Under the pieces are notes generated by a model. That model made no database searches and was not told where the DNA came from. It saw nothing but the letters and a program-made list of their open reading frames with translations. DNA of 64,000 bases from Oligoflexus tunisiensis (GTDB lineage: Bacteria > Bdellovibrionota_B > Oligoflexia > Oligoflexales > Oligoflexaceae): assembly GCF_001748245.1 (NCBI RefSeq), contig NZ_BDFO01000001.1, positions 5,435,778 to 5,499,777 on the forward strand. Reading direction: 5' to 3'. Positions 1 to 9,120 of the stretch are shown piece by piece. How positions within the stretch are numbered: position 1 is the stretch's first letter; every line of letters begins with the position of its first letter. The translations under genes were made by a program, and so were the position numbers.

Positions 1-1
1 G

Positions 2-520
2 ACGCCCTTTTCCAGTCTGATCCTTCAGGAGGTGGCGGCGGTCCTGAAACGTGACAAAGCCGGCACGCAGATCGCGTTCACGGGACAAAAGAATATGCCG
101 TCGCTGGCCTGGAGCAAGGCCGTGGCCGCACTCTGGCGCTTTGGGGTGGAAGCCCGGGTTCTGAACCTGACCCGAAGTGACAACAAGGACCTCGCCCACT
201 TTACCCGTGACCATGAAGGGCCTTTGGCGCTTTTTGTCGAGCAGATCGACAAGCTCTGGGATCCCATGCATGCCGAGGCCCTGGAACATCTGGTCCAAAG
301 GGCTTACAACGCCGACGCCTTTTTGTGGCTTGAATTCATGCAGGAGCAGCAGTCGGAACCGGATAGCCTCGACGATGGCAGTGTGCGTTCCGAAATCAGC
401 CGCCGTATTCAACGCAAACGCAAGAGCCAGCATCCTTTCGAACTCATCAGCCGTGACTGCATCTCACGCCTGCAGAGCATGAGCGGTCAGTTGCTTAAAT
501 CACCTTCGGGAGCTTCCTAA
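2..520 (+). CDS. Hypothetical protein, 5' end outside the window
   Basis: The reading frame is open from the left edge to the TAA at 518-520, so only the C-terminal 172 or so residues are visible. A GTG at 32 lies inside the frame, but the AGGAG just before it is too close to serve as a ribosome site, so a start upstream of the window is more likely. The visible part is soluble, helical and charged, with a basic stretch (SRRIQRKRKSQ) near the C-terminus and no membrane segment. I do not recognise the family. Its stop overlaps the ATG of hemJ (TAATG), which implies co-transcription and translational coupling. Confidence 0.6.
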   Translation, partial: TPFSSLILQEVAAVLKRDKAGTQIAFTGQKNMPSLAWSKAVAALWRFGVEARVLNLTRSDNKDLAHFTRDHEGPLALFVEQIDKLWDPMHAEALEHLVQRAYNADAFLWLEFMQEQQSEPDSLDDGSVRSEISRRIQRKRKSQHPFELISRDCISRLQSMSGQLLKSPSGAS

Positions 521-957
521 TGGAATGGTATCGTTCGATTTTGGCCTTTCACGTGATCGCCATCATCAGCTGGATGGCCGGCATACTTTATCTGTATCGT
601 CTGCTGGTCTACTGTGCAGAGCGACGCCACGAGCATCCCAAGGTCGAGGAACTCCTCCAAACCATGTCGCGCCGCCTGTGGAAGGCCATCACCCTGCCGG
701 CGATGATCGCCGCCTGGATCGCAGGCCTCGCCATGATCCATTTGAATCCCGGGCTTATGAAAATGCCCTGGTTCCACGTCAAGCTTCTCTCGGTGATCCT
801 GATGACAGCCAGCACGCTTTATGCGGGCAAACAGGTCGGTGTGGTCCAGCGGAGCGAGACCCTGCCCCGCGGTGGCTTTTTTCGGTTTATGAATGAAGTG
901 CCGACCCTTTTGATGATCGTGGTGGTGATCATGGTGATTGTGAGGCCTTGGTCGTGA
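520..957 (+). CDS. hemJ: HemJ-type protoporphyrinogen IX oxidase
   Basis: A 145-residue integral membrane protein with about four hydrophobic segments, the usual size for HemJ (UPF0093). The family oxidises protoporphyrinogen IX to protoporphyrin IX in haem synthesis at the inner membrane. The N-terminus carries the family pattern: a His in the first helix (AFHVIAIISWMAG) followed by LYLYRLLVY. A second part has the RRLWKAITLPAM segment and a WFHVKL His. The start ATG overlaps the stop of the preceding gene. The function is assigned from family resemblance; a CopD-like relative is the main alternative. Confidence 0.85.
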   Translation: MEWYRSILAFHVIAIISWMAGILYLYRLLVYCAERRHEHPKVEELLQTMSRRLWKAITLPAMIAAWIAGLAMIHLNPGLMKMPWFHVKLLSVILMTASTLYAGKQVGVVQRSETLPRGGFFRFMNEVPTLLMIVVVIMVIVRPWS

Positions 958-968
958 CAGTCTGGAGT

Positions 969-3900
969 TTAAGGGCCCCTGCAGAGATCTGGTGAATCCC
1001 CGGACAAGCCAGTGAAATATTGCCGACGAGGGCGCAACCATTCACAAAGAGTTTCGTAATTCTTCGCGAGATCATTGTTCCAGACCCTGACTGAGCCGGA
1101 AACAGCAAATCCAATCCGTCTTTCGTCTGGCGAGATAACGATGTTGGTCGGGCCCACATCGGTTCGGCTCACTCTAACTTTAAAGACACGACCGGTCTCC
1201 AAATCAACTTCTGTCAGAGTCCCATCATACATGCCTGCATAAGCCTTCCTTCCGTTGGGAGCGTAGACAACTGATGATGCATATATTGAAAATTCGCTAT
1301 TCAGCAGAATCGGTGTGCGCTTCAGTGAAAGGTCCAAATCAAAGATCCGCAAAAGCGATGCTTTATCTGCGGTTACCAATTCGGTTCGATCGCCATTGCT
1401 TGCAAGCCTCAGACCCGAACTCTTTAGGCTTGATTCAGGTGTGAGTTTCCAAGGACCAGTTGGGTGCTTGACCACGCGATATTTGTGCAGATCCTCTCCA
1501 GAGTCAGTCATGAAGATTTCTGCATAACTTTTTCCGAATCGACCTTGTACCGGATGAAATCCGCTGACATTATCACTAACCAGTTTTTGAAGATTATCAG
1601 TACGAAATACGCTTATCTCTCCGTTCAAGCAAACGACAAGTCCGTAAGCTCCATCGGCTGACACATCCAGATCCAGGAGCCAATCTCCGCATAATTTTGC
1701 ACTCACGAGTGGCTTTGCAAGATCCGCCCTGTCATAGATGGCAATATTTTCTTTCTGAACTATAGCGGCTATTCTTTCATTTCCAGAAGGGTCCTTGAAT
1801 AAATTAACATCTCGAGATTGAAGGACATAAGGAAGCTGATTAAGAAAGCCGGTAAAGCTTACAGATTGGATCGGGTATACTTCATGCTCATCCCTGTCGA
1901 AAGCCCATTTCGATAGAGAAGACAACATTTCAGTAGCGCGGCTGGCGTTGGAAAAACCAACGGATTGGGATTTAAAGAGTAAAGTCCCATCATCCATGAA
2001 CTGCAGCCCTATGGCTCTGGAATGAGGCGGCAAAATTTTTGGCACGAAACCATCCGAAAGCTGGAAAAGTTTCATGAAGCGGGTATTTTCAAAGTAAAGA
2101 TATCCAGGATTGGCGATCCAGACATTCGAAACCATTGAAGTCTGAGAAAAGACTTTGTCGACGACATCGCCATCCTGTCGTTTGAAAACCGTAACACCGT
2201 CCACTGTGTGGTCTCGATAAACGATAAAATCCTTGTCAGCTCCCAGGTAGGAAATATTCTTAAAGACCCCTCCAAGTGTCGTTCTTATGGAGGCGCCAAC
2301 TGTGTCTATCACATGAACTGTAAAACCACCCGTCTTGACGGCAAGGATCTCATCTGGGAGCGAAGAATAGTGGACCGATTCCACATCCTGAAATACGGCT
2401 GAACTCTCGTCCATGGACTTATTAAAGATGTGCAAGTTCGAGTCGCGGCTGTGAACAGCGACATGGCCACCAGCGGAAGCCATAACTTTCGAGACTTGTG
2501 CTGCAGGGATTTTTGGAAACGCCAGGTGACGCTCCCCATTCAGCAGATTGACAATACTATATTGACGTGAGCCAAAGACCAGAACAGAGCCTTCCTCATC
2601 TCCAACTGATGTTATGACAGACTCTACCGCAGGCTCGATTACAAATTGCTTCTTGGAGGTTAAGCCGATAACTGTGGTGGATTTGGGTGCAGAGGAATTC
2701 AATTCAACCTGACTGTAGTAGATAAAGCGGCAGTCGTCGGAAATCCCAAAACCATTGTGGTGGAGCCTGCCATCAAACTTAATCAGTTCAGGGCTCTCAC
2801 CATTGCTCAAATAGACCAACCCACTGCGACCAAAGGCAACTACGGTGCTATGGTTCGAGCATACTTTCACATTTGGCACCCCAAGTTCCGACAGGAGATT
2901 GCTGATATTTATTTTTGTACTGGGTTGACCGTCTACCGGTGAGATTTCAAGAACCGTCTCATTCGTTAGCTCGTTATGGATCCTTGATACGAGAGCAAAT
3001 CCTTCGGCTGTCGCCATAAGACCAATTCCCTGACGGTTCTCAGGCTTGCCCAAAGCAAAGTACAGCTCTTCTCTTGGCAATATGCTCGTTTCAAGAATCG
3101 CTCGTTTCACGTCGGGAAGAATGGTCTTCTTTTCTTCCGATGATCCAAGCGTCTGATACTTTTCATAGGCACCGATTGCCGAAAGAATGGAGGCAATGCC
3201 ATCACCATTCGTCACTGCGAACTGTGCATTCTGAGACAAGGCGCGAATGGCTTCAACAGCATGACTGTCATAAACCTGAAATATTCTTTCAATGACGGGT
3301 CCTCGATTCCCCGCTTTATCCTGTGCGAATGCCTTAAGGGTCCACTCTCCTTTGGCCGGAGCAAGGATCACACGATCGGCCAGCAACTTCAGCTCACAGT
3401 CTTGATTGGGGGATCCTGAACGCGCGAGGCATGCAAAGACATCGGACGGTGTTCCGTCATCCACAATGTTGATTCGGATGGCTTCACCAGGGGCGATCAA
3501 CTCCGGATCAGACTCGGATTCCCCTGTACGCCGTAATCCTGTCAGGGAAACGACTGGGCTTTTTCGATCAACATGAATCTCACAGTCATAACTGCTTTCC
3601 AGCTGGTCGACTGAATGGAGCTGCTTGAACCACATTTTCATCCGATATTGGCCATCCTGAAGGCCCGAAACATCAAACAGAAGACGGCCTGCATCGACGA
3701 GCTTGATCTCTGATTCGGGCAAGCCGCCGACTTGTGCGATGGTAACTTTCCAATCAAATCCTGAAAGGTCCTGCTTCTGTGTGTCAAGAGGCAACTCAAT
3801 GAGTCGCGAGTGAGTGGCCAATGAAGTCGGACACTTGGGTGCAAGATTTTTGTAGTTGAATACATGGAATTCCAGCTTCAGCAACTCACTGGCGGCCAGC

Positions 3901-4202
3901 ATGGAGTCTGTTATGGTCAAACCTGAGCTCATGGCGGGAACAGACACATTAAAATTGTCCGCTAGGCCTCTTTTGACCTTAAGACAGCTCTTGTTTGTGA
4001 AAGCGATGTTTTCCGAGCGGGGAGCACGGATATCTTTTTCATCAACGGGACTCTTTCCCGCCGTATAAAACTTCAAATAGGTATAGCGCTCAAAATCCGG
4101 AGCTTCGCCGCATTCGAATTCAAATGAATGGACTGTATTTGAAAATTGAGAGCAGGAGGTCAGGAAAATGGCAGTTGATAATAACCTGACTATGATTTTC
4201 AA
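969..4202 (-). CDS. Large WD40-like beta-propeller lipoprotein
   Basis: A 1077-residue exported protein. The start is a TTG preceded by GGAGGG at good spacing. It has a short signal peptide with a lipobox (FLTSC, Cys17), so it is probably a lipoprotein. The first third looks like Ig-like/beta-sandwich modules (for example around KSPVVSLTGLRRTGESESD). The rest is a series of short beta repeats typical of WD40/PQQ-like propellers, ending in a WD-like blade (NIVISPDERRIGFAVSGSVRVWN). No catalytic motif was seen. It may act as a surface scaffold or binding protein. It lies upstream of, and on the same strand as, no close partner; the next minus gene (4318-5388) is 115 nt further upstream. Confidence 0.7.
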   Translation of the reverse strand: MKIIVRLLSTAIFLTSCSQFSNTVHSFEFECGEAPDFERYTYLKFYTAGKSPVDEKDIRAPRSENIAFTNKSCLKVKRGLADNFNVSVPAMSSGLTITDSMLAASELLKLEFHVFNYKNLAPKCPTSLATHSRLIELPLDTQKQDLSGFDWKVTIAQVGGLPESEIKLVDAGRLLFDVSGLQDGQYRMKMWFKQLHSVDQLESSYDCEIHVDRKSPVVSLTGLRRTGESESDPELIAPGEAIRINIVDDGTPSDVFACLARSGSPNQDCELKLLADRVILAPAKGEWTLKAFAQDKAGNRGPVIERIFQVYDSHAVEAIRALSQNAQFAVTNGDGIASILSAIGAYEKYQTLGSSEEKKTILPDVKRAILETSILPREELYFALGKPENRQGIGLMATAEGFALVSRIHNELTNETVLEISPVDGQPSTKINISNLLSELGVPNVKVCSNHSTVVAFGRSGLVYLSNGESPELIKFDGRLHHNGFGISDDCRFIYYSQVELNSSAPKSTTVIGLTSKKQFVIEPAVESVITSVGDEEGSVLVFGSRQYSIVNLLNGERHLAFPKIPAAQVSKVMASAGGHVAVHSRDSNLHIFNKSMDESSAVFQDVESVHYSSLPDEILAVKTGGFTVHVIDTVGASIRTTLGGVFKNISYLGADKDFIVYRDHTVDGVTVFKRQDGDVVDKVFSQTSMVSNVWIANPGYLYFENTRFMKLFQLSDGFVPKILPPHSRAIGLQFMDDGTLLFKSQSVGFSNASRATEMLSSLSKWAFDRDEHEVYPIQSVSFTGFLNQLPYVLQSRDVNLFKDPSGNERIAAIVQKENIAIYDRADLAKPLVSAKLCGDWLLDLDVSADGAYGLVVCLNGEISVFRTDNLQKLVSDNVSGFHPVQGRFGKSYAEIFMTDSGEDLHKYRVVKHPTGPWKLTPESSLKSSGLRLASNGDRTELVTADKASLLRIFDLDLSLKRTPILLNSEFSIYASSVVYAPNGRKAYAGMYDGTLTEVDLETGRVFKVRVSRTDVGPTNIVISPDERRIGFAVSGSVRVWNNDLAKNYETLCEWLRPRRQYFTGLSGDSPDLCRGP

Positions 4203-4317
4203 GGAACCCTCCGGGCAAAGTGCGCCTATTCAGCGCATATTACCCGGCGGAAAAAAATATGTAAACATCAAAATTAGAGATAATATTCAATATTTATAAT
4301 AACTTAACAGACAACGA

Positions 4318-5388
4318 TTAAAGACATTTCGCATTCTGAGCTTCAGGAAACTCCTGACACCACCAAGTCCTAATTGCCGGCTGCAGGTTGGTAAATGTGC
4401 CGCCGCTATGGGGACCTGCTGCCTTGTTATAAAGGAAGTTGGAATCAGGTTCGCCTCCTTTGTCAGGAGGAGGGGTCAGGATATTCGACCAATAGCTCGT
4501 ATAGTCTTTCCCGTTGTGACATCCCGTGCAACTTCCAAAGTCAGGGTATGAGACAGCATTCTGGCCCTTCCCTTTATAAGCTGCATAGGCAAACGGCGAT
4601 CCCGAAATTTGGACTTCCTTACCGTCCTGAACGGCATAAACATACAGCGTATGAGGTTTGTTGTCGATATTGGCCTGGGGAATCGCAAACGAAAAGCCAT
4701 GCGGTCCATCGATGTTATTGTCATTCGCTTCCAGATTCGCCATGACTTCACCAATTTTCACGCCTTTGCCAGATTCACCGTCGAGGTAAAAGCGAACGGG
4801 AAGTACAGTGGTTGGTGCAGCGGAAATACCTGCATAACCGGAGGCTGTCCCCTGAGCTGAGATATCCGAAATACGCCCCAGATTGAGCAAGCCGTCTCCA
4901 AAAGCCTCTTTGTACCAGGCCTGCAACTCGGCGCAGAATGGAGACGTTTCGGTCGTGCACTGCTGACCGCCTTCGTGAGGAACGACGCCTCGCATCATAT
5001 TGAAGAGACGGTTATTGTTGGGACCAGTTCCATCTTTCAGCAATTTGAACATGGTATCGAAACTTTGGGGTGCCAGGCCACCCTGCTGAACGACAACTAT
5101 GCGCGGATCGTTATGGCAATCCGTACATGGAGGGGATTTGACCAATGGCAGTATCTTATTTTCGAAGTACGACTTGGCTTTAGCGGTCTGCTGACTCGGC
5201 AAAACCACGGGGCCCTTATTGCCTGTTGCCGGGTTATTGCCCGTACCGGGATCGCCCGTAGGGTTGCCACCAAGAGCATCAGTATTTCCACGTTGAGCCG
5301 TTGAATCCGTGGCCGCCTTTGGACCGCAAGCAACAGCCATGATCAAATTGATGGAAAGTCCAAGGCAGACCAGCCCACGACGAATCAT
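4318..5388 (-). CDS. Di-haem cytochrome c-like lipoprotein
   Basis: The ATG at 5388 is chosen because GGGGGAG lies just upstream and it opens a clear lipoprotein signal (lipobox MAVAC, Cys21); the open frame extends further upstream but without such a signal. The product is 356 residues. A Gly/Asn/Thr-rich linker follows the lipid Cys. There are two CxxCH haem-attachment motifs, CTDCH near residue 88 and CTGCH near 287, and no haem-peroxidase signature that I can recognise. It is likely a periplasmic or outer-membrane electron carrier, or a protein that merely uses CxxCH sites. The partner is unknown. It may share a promoter region with the minus-strand propeller gene downstream of it. Confidence 0.75.
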   Translation of the reverse strand: MIRRGLVCLGLSINLIMAVACGPKAATDSTAQRGNTDALGGNPTGDPGTGNNPATGNKGPVVLPSQQTAKAKSYFENKILPLVKSPPCTDCHNDPRIVVVQQGGLAPQSFDTMFKLLKDGTGPNNNRLFNMMRGVVPHEGGQQCTTETSPFCAELQAWYKEAFGDGLLNLGRISDISAQGTASGYAGISAAPTTVLPVRFYLDGESGKGVKIGEVMANLEANDNNIDGPHGFSFAIPQANIDNKPHTLYVYAVQDGKEVQISGSPFAYAAYKGKGQNAVSYPDFGSCTGCHNGKDYTSYWSNILTPPPDKGGEPDSNFLYNKAAGPHSGGTFTNLQPAIRTWWCQEFPEAQNAKCL

Positions 5389-5739
5389 ATGCTCCCCCAA
5401 TTGGCTGAACAAATAGCGAATAGTTCCCTCAACCCGGTTCCTATCGGCTAAATGCTCTAAAAACTTGAGCATATTTCTGCAGGGTAAAAAATTCCTTGTG
5501 GTTTTAGCAGTTTGCATTCTGACCAATGGGTAGGCCGCCGACCGGTGGATAGCGGAAAAAAGAAGTTCTGGTGATAGAAATCTTATCGATTCTTCATTCG
5601 TAAAGGTGTTAGATAGAAAGTGAGGCTCGAAAAGATATGACGTCATAGAAGATCAAGGCCTCCTGCCCTTCCCACTCAATACGGCCCAACCCGTGGGTCA
5701 TTGGGGGCAGGACTTCTTTCTCGAAAAAGGAGACGTCGT
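5389..5739. other. 351-nt divergent intergenic region
   Basis: This gap separates the di-haem lipoprotein (minus) from the hibernation-factor-like gene (plus), so it should carry both promoters. I see no repeat, strong hairpin or recognisable operator in it, and the open frames that cross it lack ribosome sites. Confidence 0.4.
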
Positions 5740-6162
5740 ATGGTGTTTCAGTTTTATTTCAAGAAGATGCAAAGTTCTGAAGCCCTGAAATCCCTCTCAC
5801 AGAGAAAACTGAGCGATGTCATTGAGCGCTTTCTTGGCGACTCTGGCCTCGTCCGTATTACCTTTTCGACAGAAAAGAATGAGCAGAAAATTCACTGTTA
5901 TTTTCAAGGCTGGAACGGCACTGTCTTGAATGCCTCTGGAGCCAGCGAAAACATGTATGCAACGATCGATCTCGTGGCGCAAAAACTGGAGGCGCAACTG
6001 TCTCGCCATAAAATGAAGACCCGTCGCCGCTCACGTCTACCGATCGCCCAGGTTCGGGCCTTGAGTGTAGTGGGCGGCTCTGATTCCTTCCCCACCATGG
6101 ATGATTGGGATGAGGAAGAGTCTGAATCGTCCGAGGTGAGTAGCTTTCAGCTTCTACATTGA
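5740..6162 (+). CDS. Short ribosome hibernation factor (HPF/RaiA)-like protein
   Basis: The ATG at 5740 is chosen over an upstream TTG (5701) because AAGGAG precedes it by about 7 nt. The product is about 140 residues. Residues 1-95 have the beta-alpha-beta pattern of the sigma-54 modulation/HPF family: FQFYFKKMQSSEALKSLSQ, then LVRITFSTEKNEQKIHCYF, then YATIDLVAQKLEAQLSRHK. These proteins bind the 30S subunit and stop translation in stationary phase. The tail is basic then acidic (MDDWDEEESESSE) and has no second dimerisation domain, so it resembles short HPF or YfiA. A stem-loop terminator follows at 6227-6252. Confidence 0.7.
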   Translation: MVFQFYFKKMQSSEALKSLSQRKLSDVIERFLGDSGLVRITFSTEKNEQKIHCYFQGWNGTVLNASGASENMYATIDLVAQKLEAQLSRHKMKTRRRSRLPIAQVRALSVVGGSDSFPTMDDWDEEESESSEVSSFQLLH

Positions 6163-6226
6163 GTCGAGGATCCCGGGTCATTTCAAAAGGCCCGGGAAGC
6201 CTCCCAAAACGGGAACAGTCAACCGG

Positions 6227-6252
6227 GACCCGACGTTAAAAAACGTCGGGTC
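6227..6252 (+). terminator. Stem-loop terminator after the HPF-like gene
   Basis: A perfect 11-bp stem (GACCCGACGTT / AACGTCGGGTC) with an AAAA loop lies 65 nt after the stop. The trailing sequence is only weakly T-rich (TTCC), so termination may be partial. A weaker CCCGGG/CCCGGG inverted repeat lies at about 6173-6196. Confidence 0.65.
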
Positions 6253-6346
6253 TTCCAGTATTTAGCCTCAATTTCCTCATTTTTCCCAGTATCCTGCCGA
6301 TAGTTTTTCCGGATACCTGAGATAGATAATCCTGTGGACCGGGGCC

Positions 6347-7306
6347 ATGTCGAATAAAGATAAAATGGGCAAAATTCTAATCGTCGCGGGTTCTGCTGAG
6401 TCGCTGATGCAGTATCAGGCTCAGCTCACGCAGTACCGGACGGAAACCGCCCTGACCGCGGAAACCGCGATGGACAGTATCGATGATTTCGAACCGGATG
6501 TGGTCGTCATCGACGAAAAACTGCCGTCCATTTCCGGGGTGGAACTGGCTCAATGGATTCGCAGCGACCAGGCTGCACCGCATTATTACGGCATTCTTAT
6601 CGTGGCTTCGAGCCGCTCGAAAAATCTGGCGGAACTCGTCCAGCAATCGGGCGCGGATACCGCCTGCACGGCTGAAAACCTGAAAAATGACCTCGCGGCG
6701 CGCGTGGCCCTTTTGATTAAATTCAAAATGCTCAGTGACAAGGCCAATAGCCTTTTGAACAAGCTGAATCAATCCAAGGAGACGATCCGCGAGCTGGAGG
6801 ATCAGGACAGCATCACGCGGCTTTATAATCTGCCTTATATGAACGCCCGGCTGGAAAAGGAATTTCGCCACTCCGAGCGCTTTGGAACGCCGCTGACCCT
6901 GATGATCATGTCGATCGAAAATTTTAAAGAAGTGGGCCACATCAAGGGTCCCACTTTCTGCATTAAGATGCTGCAGCAGCTGGGTAACGACCTGATCCAT
7001 CTGACTCGTGCGGATGATGTTGTGGGTCGCAGCTGGGGCGGGGAATTTCTGCTCATTCTGCCGGAAACCCGTGAGGATGGAGCCGAGAACCTCAAGGCAC
7101 GCATCATCCACTACGTGAGCGAGCACCTCTATGGCCTCGAACACGACCGCATTGCGGTCGAACTCTGCTTTGGTATGAGCACCTATCAAGTGGCGGAAGG
7201 CAAACTGCAGAGTATCCAGGAAATGCTGCTCGCGGCCGAGGATGATCTCACAAGACAGCTGCAAAGCCGGGGCGACCGTGCCAGCCGAAAAGCTGTGAAC
7301 AGCTGA
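6347..7306 (+). CDS. Receiver-GGDEF protein with a degenerate cyclase site
   Basis: 319 residues. Residues 8-125 form a CheY-like receiver with the phospho-acceptor Asp kept (VVIDEKLPSISG), but the acidic pocket after the first strand is lost (ILIVAGSAES). A helical linker leads to a GGDEF fold (about 155-305). Its signature is altered: DxLTGLxNR reads DSITRLYNLPY, the substrate-binding strand reads MSIENFKEVGH instead of DIDxFKxIND, and the GGDEF loop reads SWGGEFLLILPET, with one acidic residue missing. The family makes cyclic di-GMP. This member is probably inactive and may act as a binding or signalling adaptor. It sits near an HD-GYP gene at 8115. Confidence 0.8.
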   Translation: MSNKDKMGKILIVAGSAESLMQYQAQLTQYRTETALTAETAMDSIDDFEPDVVVIDEKLPSISGVELAQWIRSDQAAPHYYGILIVASSRSKNLAELVQQSGADTACTAENLKNDLAARVALLIKFKMLSDKANSLLNKLNQSKETIRELEDQDSITRLYNLPYMNARLEKEFRHSERFGTPLTLMIMSIENFKEVGHIKGPTFCIKMLQQLGNDLIHLTRADDVVGRSWGGEFLLILPETREDGAENLKARIIHYVSEHLYGLEHDRIAVELCFGMSTYQVAEGKLQSIQEMLLAAEDDLTRQLQSRGDRASRKAVNS

Positions 7307-7308
7307 AC

Positions 7309-8040
7309 CTAAAAATCAAAGGCATAACCGACACGTAGATTGATCCCGCTCATGGAGATGGGACCAGCGATTTGCGTGCGGATCGCTTTGCGGGCTTCCG
7401 AGGTGCTGACGGTATAACTCTCCTGAAGCAGCAGGGCATGGCTCAGGTTCAGGAAATTATAATCCACAAACACGCCGTTGGTGAAGAGCCACATAATCCC
7501 AAGATTCACATCAATATCAGCACCCAGCAGATCAAAGCGCGAGGTCAGGGCCGATGCCGCGATATCGTCGATATCATCATTACCGCGCGGTTTCACATCA
7601 CCGTTCCAATGCACAAGGCCGATGGCAGGCTCCACATAAAGCGGACCAAAGCCCAGCACGAAATAGCGGGCAGCCACGTAAGCGCTTTCCGCGTGGCCTG
7701 ACACCATATAGTTGCGCTGATTCAAATTTCCGGAATATTCAAAGTCGCCGAATCCCAGCGAAAGACTGCTGATCGGACCACCGATCCGACCAAAAAAGGC
7801 TGCGCCCAGTTCCGACCAGGGCGTGACACGCCCGAGGTCCAGGCTCGCACCGGTTTGAAATTTATCCTGCAGTTCTTTCTGAGTATAGGCAAGTGCCGAT
7901 GCCCTGTCGCTGGCGCTCAAAGGTTCTGCACTTTGTTCGTCGTCCTGTCCCTCGACCTGAGCTGGAGTTTCCGTTTCGGCTGCAGAGGCCGCCATGGCCA
8001 TGGCCCCAAGACCCCAACACAGAATGGATTTTCGTAGCAC
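7309..8040 (-). CDS. Outer-membrane beta-barrel-like protein
   Basis: The GTG at 8040 is chosen because GAGGGAGG lies 5-6 nt upstream; an ATG at 8070 has no such site. The product is 243 residues with a signal peptide (LRKSILCWGLGAMAMAASA). The mature part starts with an acidic segment, then alternating hydrophobic/aromatic strands ending in an aromatic residue (GINLRVGYAFDF), as expected for an outer-membrane barrel. I do not recognise the family. It converges with the GGDEF gene, with only 2 nt between the stops, and follows the HD-GYP gene across a terminator. Confidence 0.65.
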   Translation of the reverse strand: MLRKSILCWGLGAMAMAASAAETETPAQVEGQDDEQSAEPLSASDRASALAYTQKELQDKFQTGASLDLGRVTPWSELGAAFFGRIGGPISSLSLGFGDFEYSGNLNQRNYMVSGHAESAYVAARYFVLGFGPLYVEPAIGLVHWNGDVKPRGNDDIDDIAASALTSRFDLLGADIDVNLGIMWLFTNGVFVDYNFLNLSHALLLQESYTVSTSEARKAIRTQIAGPISMSGINLRVGYAFDF

Positions 8041-8088
8041 TGAAACCTCCCTCGCGTTCCGTCCCGGCATTCTAATGCATAGGGCGCG

Positions 8089-8114
8089 GGACGCAAAGGG
8101 CTCTTTGTCCGTCC
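8089..8114 (-). terminator. Stem-loop after the HD-GYP gene
   Basis: Read on the minus strand, GGACGGACAAAG pairs with CTTTGCGTCC around a 4-nt loop, with a two-base bulge. It directly abuts the HD-GYP stop codon (8115-8117) and would separate that gene from the barrel gene downstream. Confidence 0.5.
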
Positions 8115-9089
8115 TTAGCCGGCAATCTGGCTAAGTTGACCGCCTTCCACGGTCAGAAGGCGCCGCATGGCATGCAGGATCTTGGGGTCGAGGAATTTGA
8201 GGAGGTGATCCTCAATGAATTGAATGGCTTCGACGGACGTGCGGGCCTTCTGATAGCTGCGCGGCACGGTCAGGGCTGTATAGACATCCGCAAAACTCAC
8301 GATGCGCAGCTCCGGAGAAATCAGCGAGCCGCGCAGGCGCCGCGGGTAGCCTCCCCCGTCAAGTCTTTCATGATGATAAAAGATGATGTCGCGGACCATG
8401 CGGGTGAGAGGCACATCCTCCAGAAGTTTCAGGCCTTCCTCCGGATGCTGACGGATTTGATCCCATTCCGCATCGTTCAACGAGCCCGCATGATTCAGAA
8501 TTTCCCGCGGAACGGACAAATTACCAAGATCATGCAGAAACGAGCCCATGGCCATATCCCACAGCCTGGCTTCATCAGCCCCGCGCAGAGCCAGTCCCAG
8601 GGCCACCGAATAACCCGCGACGCGGGCGCTGTGATAGAATGTATAGGGATCATGCTGCACGAGACGCAGACAGAGATCGCTCAGCTGCGGATAGGCCTGT
8701 AAAAATTTATCCAGGGCCAGCGTCAGACTCTTCACAAGGCCATAGTGTTCCTGAGGAAACCGCACGGCGTAGAGCGTTTTTACAAATTCAGAAATCCCGT
8801 CGGCCAGGATATGACTGGCATCCGTGTGCGGCTTCTCCGGCGCATCCACGCGCGAAGCCAGGTAGTGGCGAACGCGATCGGCGTCGGCCCGATTATAGAG
8901 AAGCACGAACTGCCCGTTTTGCAGGAGCTGCTCGGTTTCATCCGGCGACCAGCAATGGGGTCCATTCGCGTAGGGAACGATCTCTCCACCGAGATCCAGA
9001 TAGAGGTCAAATTCGGTCATGCTGTTTCGAATCTCTGAGAGTTTCAGAGCCTGCAAATTCGCTCGATCAATGGTCATGCGTCGATCCAT
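8115..9089 (-). CDS. HD-GYP domain protein (putative c-di-GMP phosphodiesterase)
   Basis: About 324 residues from the ATG at 9089; ATGs at 9077 and further upstream are alternatives because no strong ribosome site decides. The N-terminal 120 residues are an unassigned input domain. Residues 145-320 are HD-GYP: YHSARVAGY (His153), HDLGN (186-190), QHPEEG (His215), HHERLDGGGYP (239-249). All metal ligands appear present, but the HDxGK lysine is Asn. The family hydrolyses cyclic di-GMP to pGpG or GMP. The gene starts divergently from, and possibly overlapping with, the barrel-protein gene at 9121. Activity is plausible but the K-to-N change makes it uncertain. Confidence 0.8.
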   Translation of the reverse strand: MDRRMTIDRANLQALKLSEIRNSMTEFDLYLDLGGEIVPYANGPHCWSPDETEQLLQNGQFVLLYNRADADRVRHYLASRVDAPEKPHTDASHILADGISEFVKTLYAVRFPQEHYGLVKSLTLALDKFLQAYPQLSDLCLRLVQHDPYTFYHSARVAGYSVALGLALRGADEARLWDMAMGSFLHDLGNLSVPREILNHAGSLNDAEWDQIRQHPEEGLKLLEDVPLTRMVRDIIFYHHERLDGGGYPRRLRGSLISPELRIVSFADVYTALTVPRSYQKARTSVEAIQFIEDHLLKFLDPKILHAMRRLLTVEGGQLSQIAG

Positions 9090-9120
9090 GATTCTTACCC
9101 ATCTGAAGAATTGGTGGCCC

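Noticed and set aside
6377..7264. 295-codon minus-strand ORF
   Set aside because: It mirrors the receiver-GGDEF gene, which has clear family motifs.
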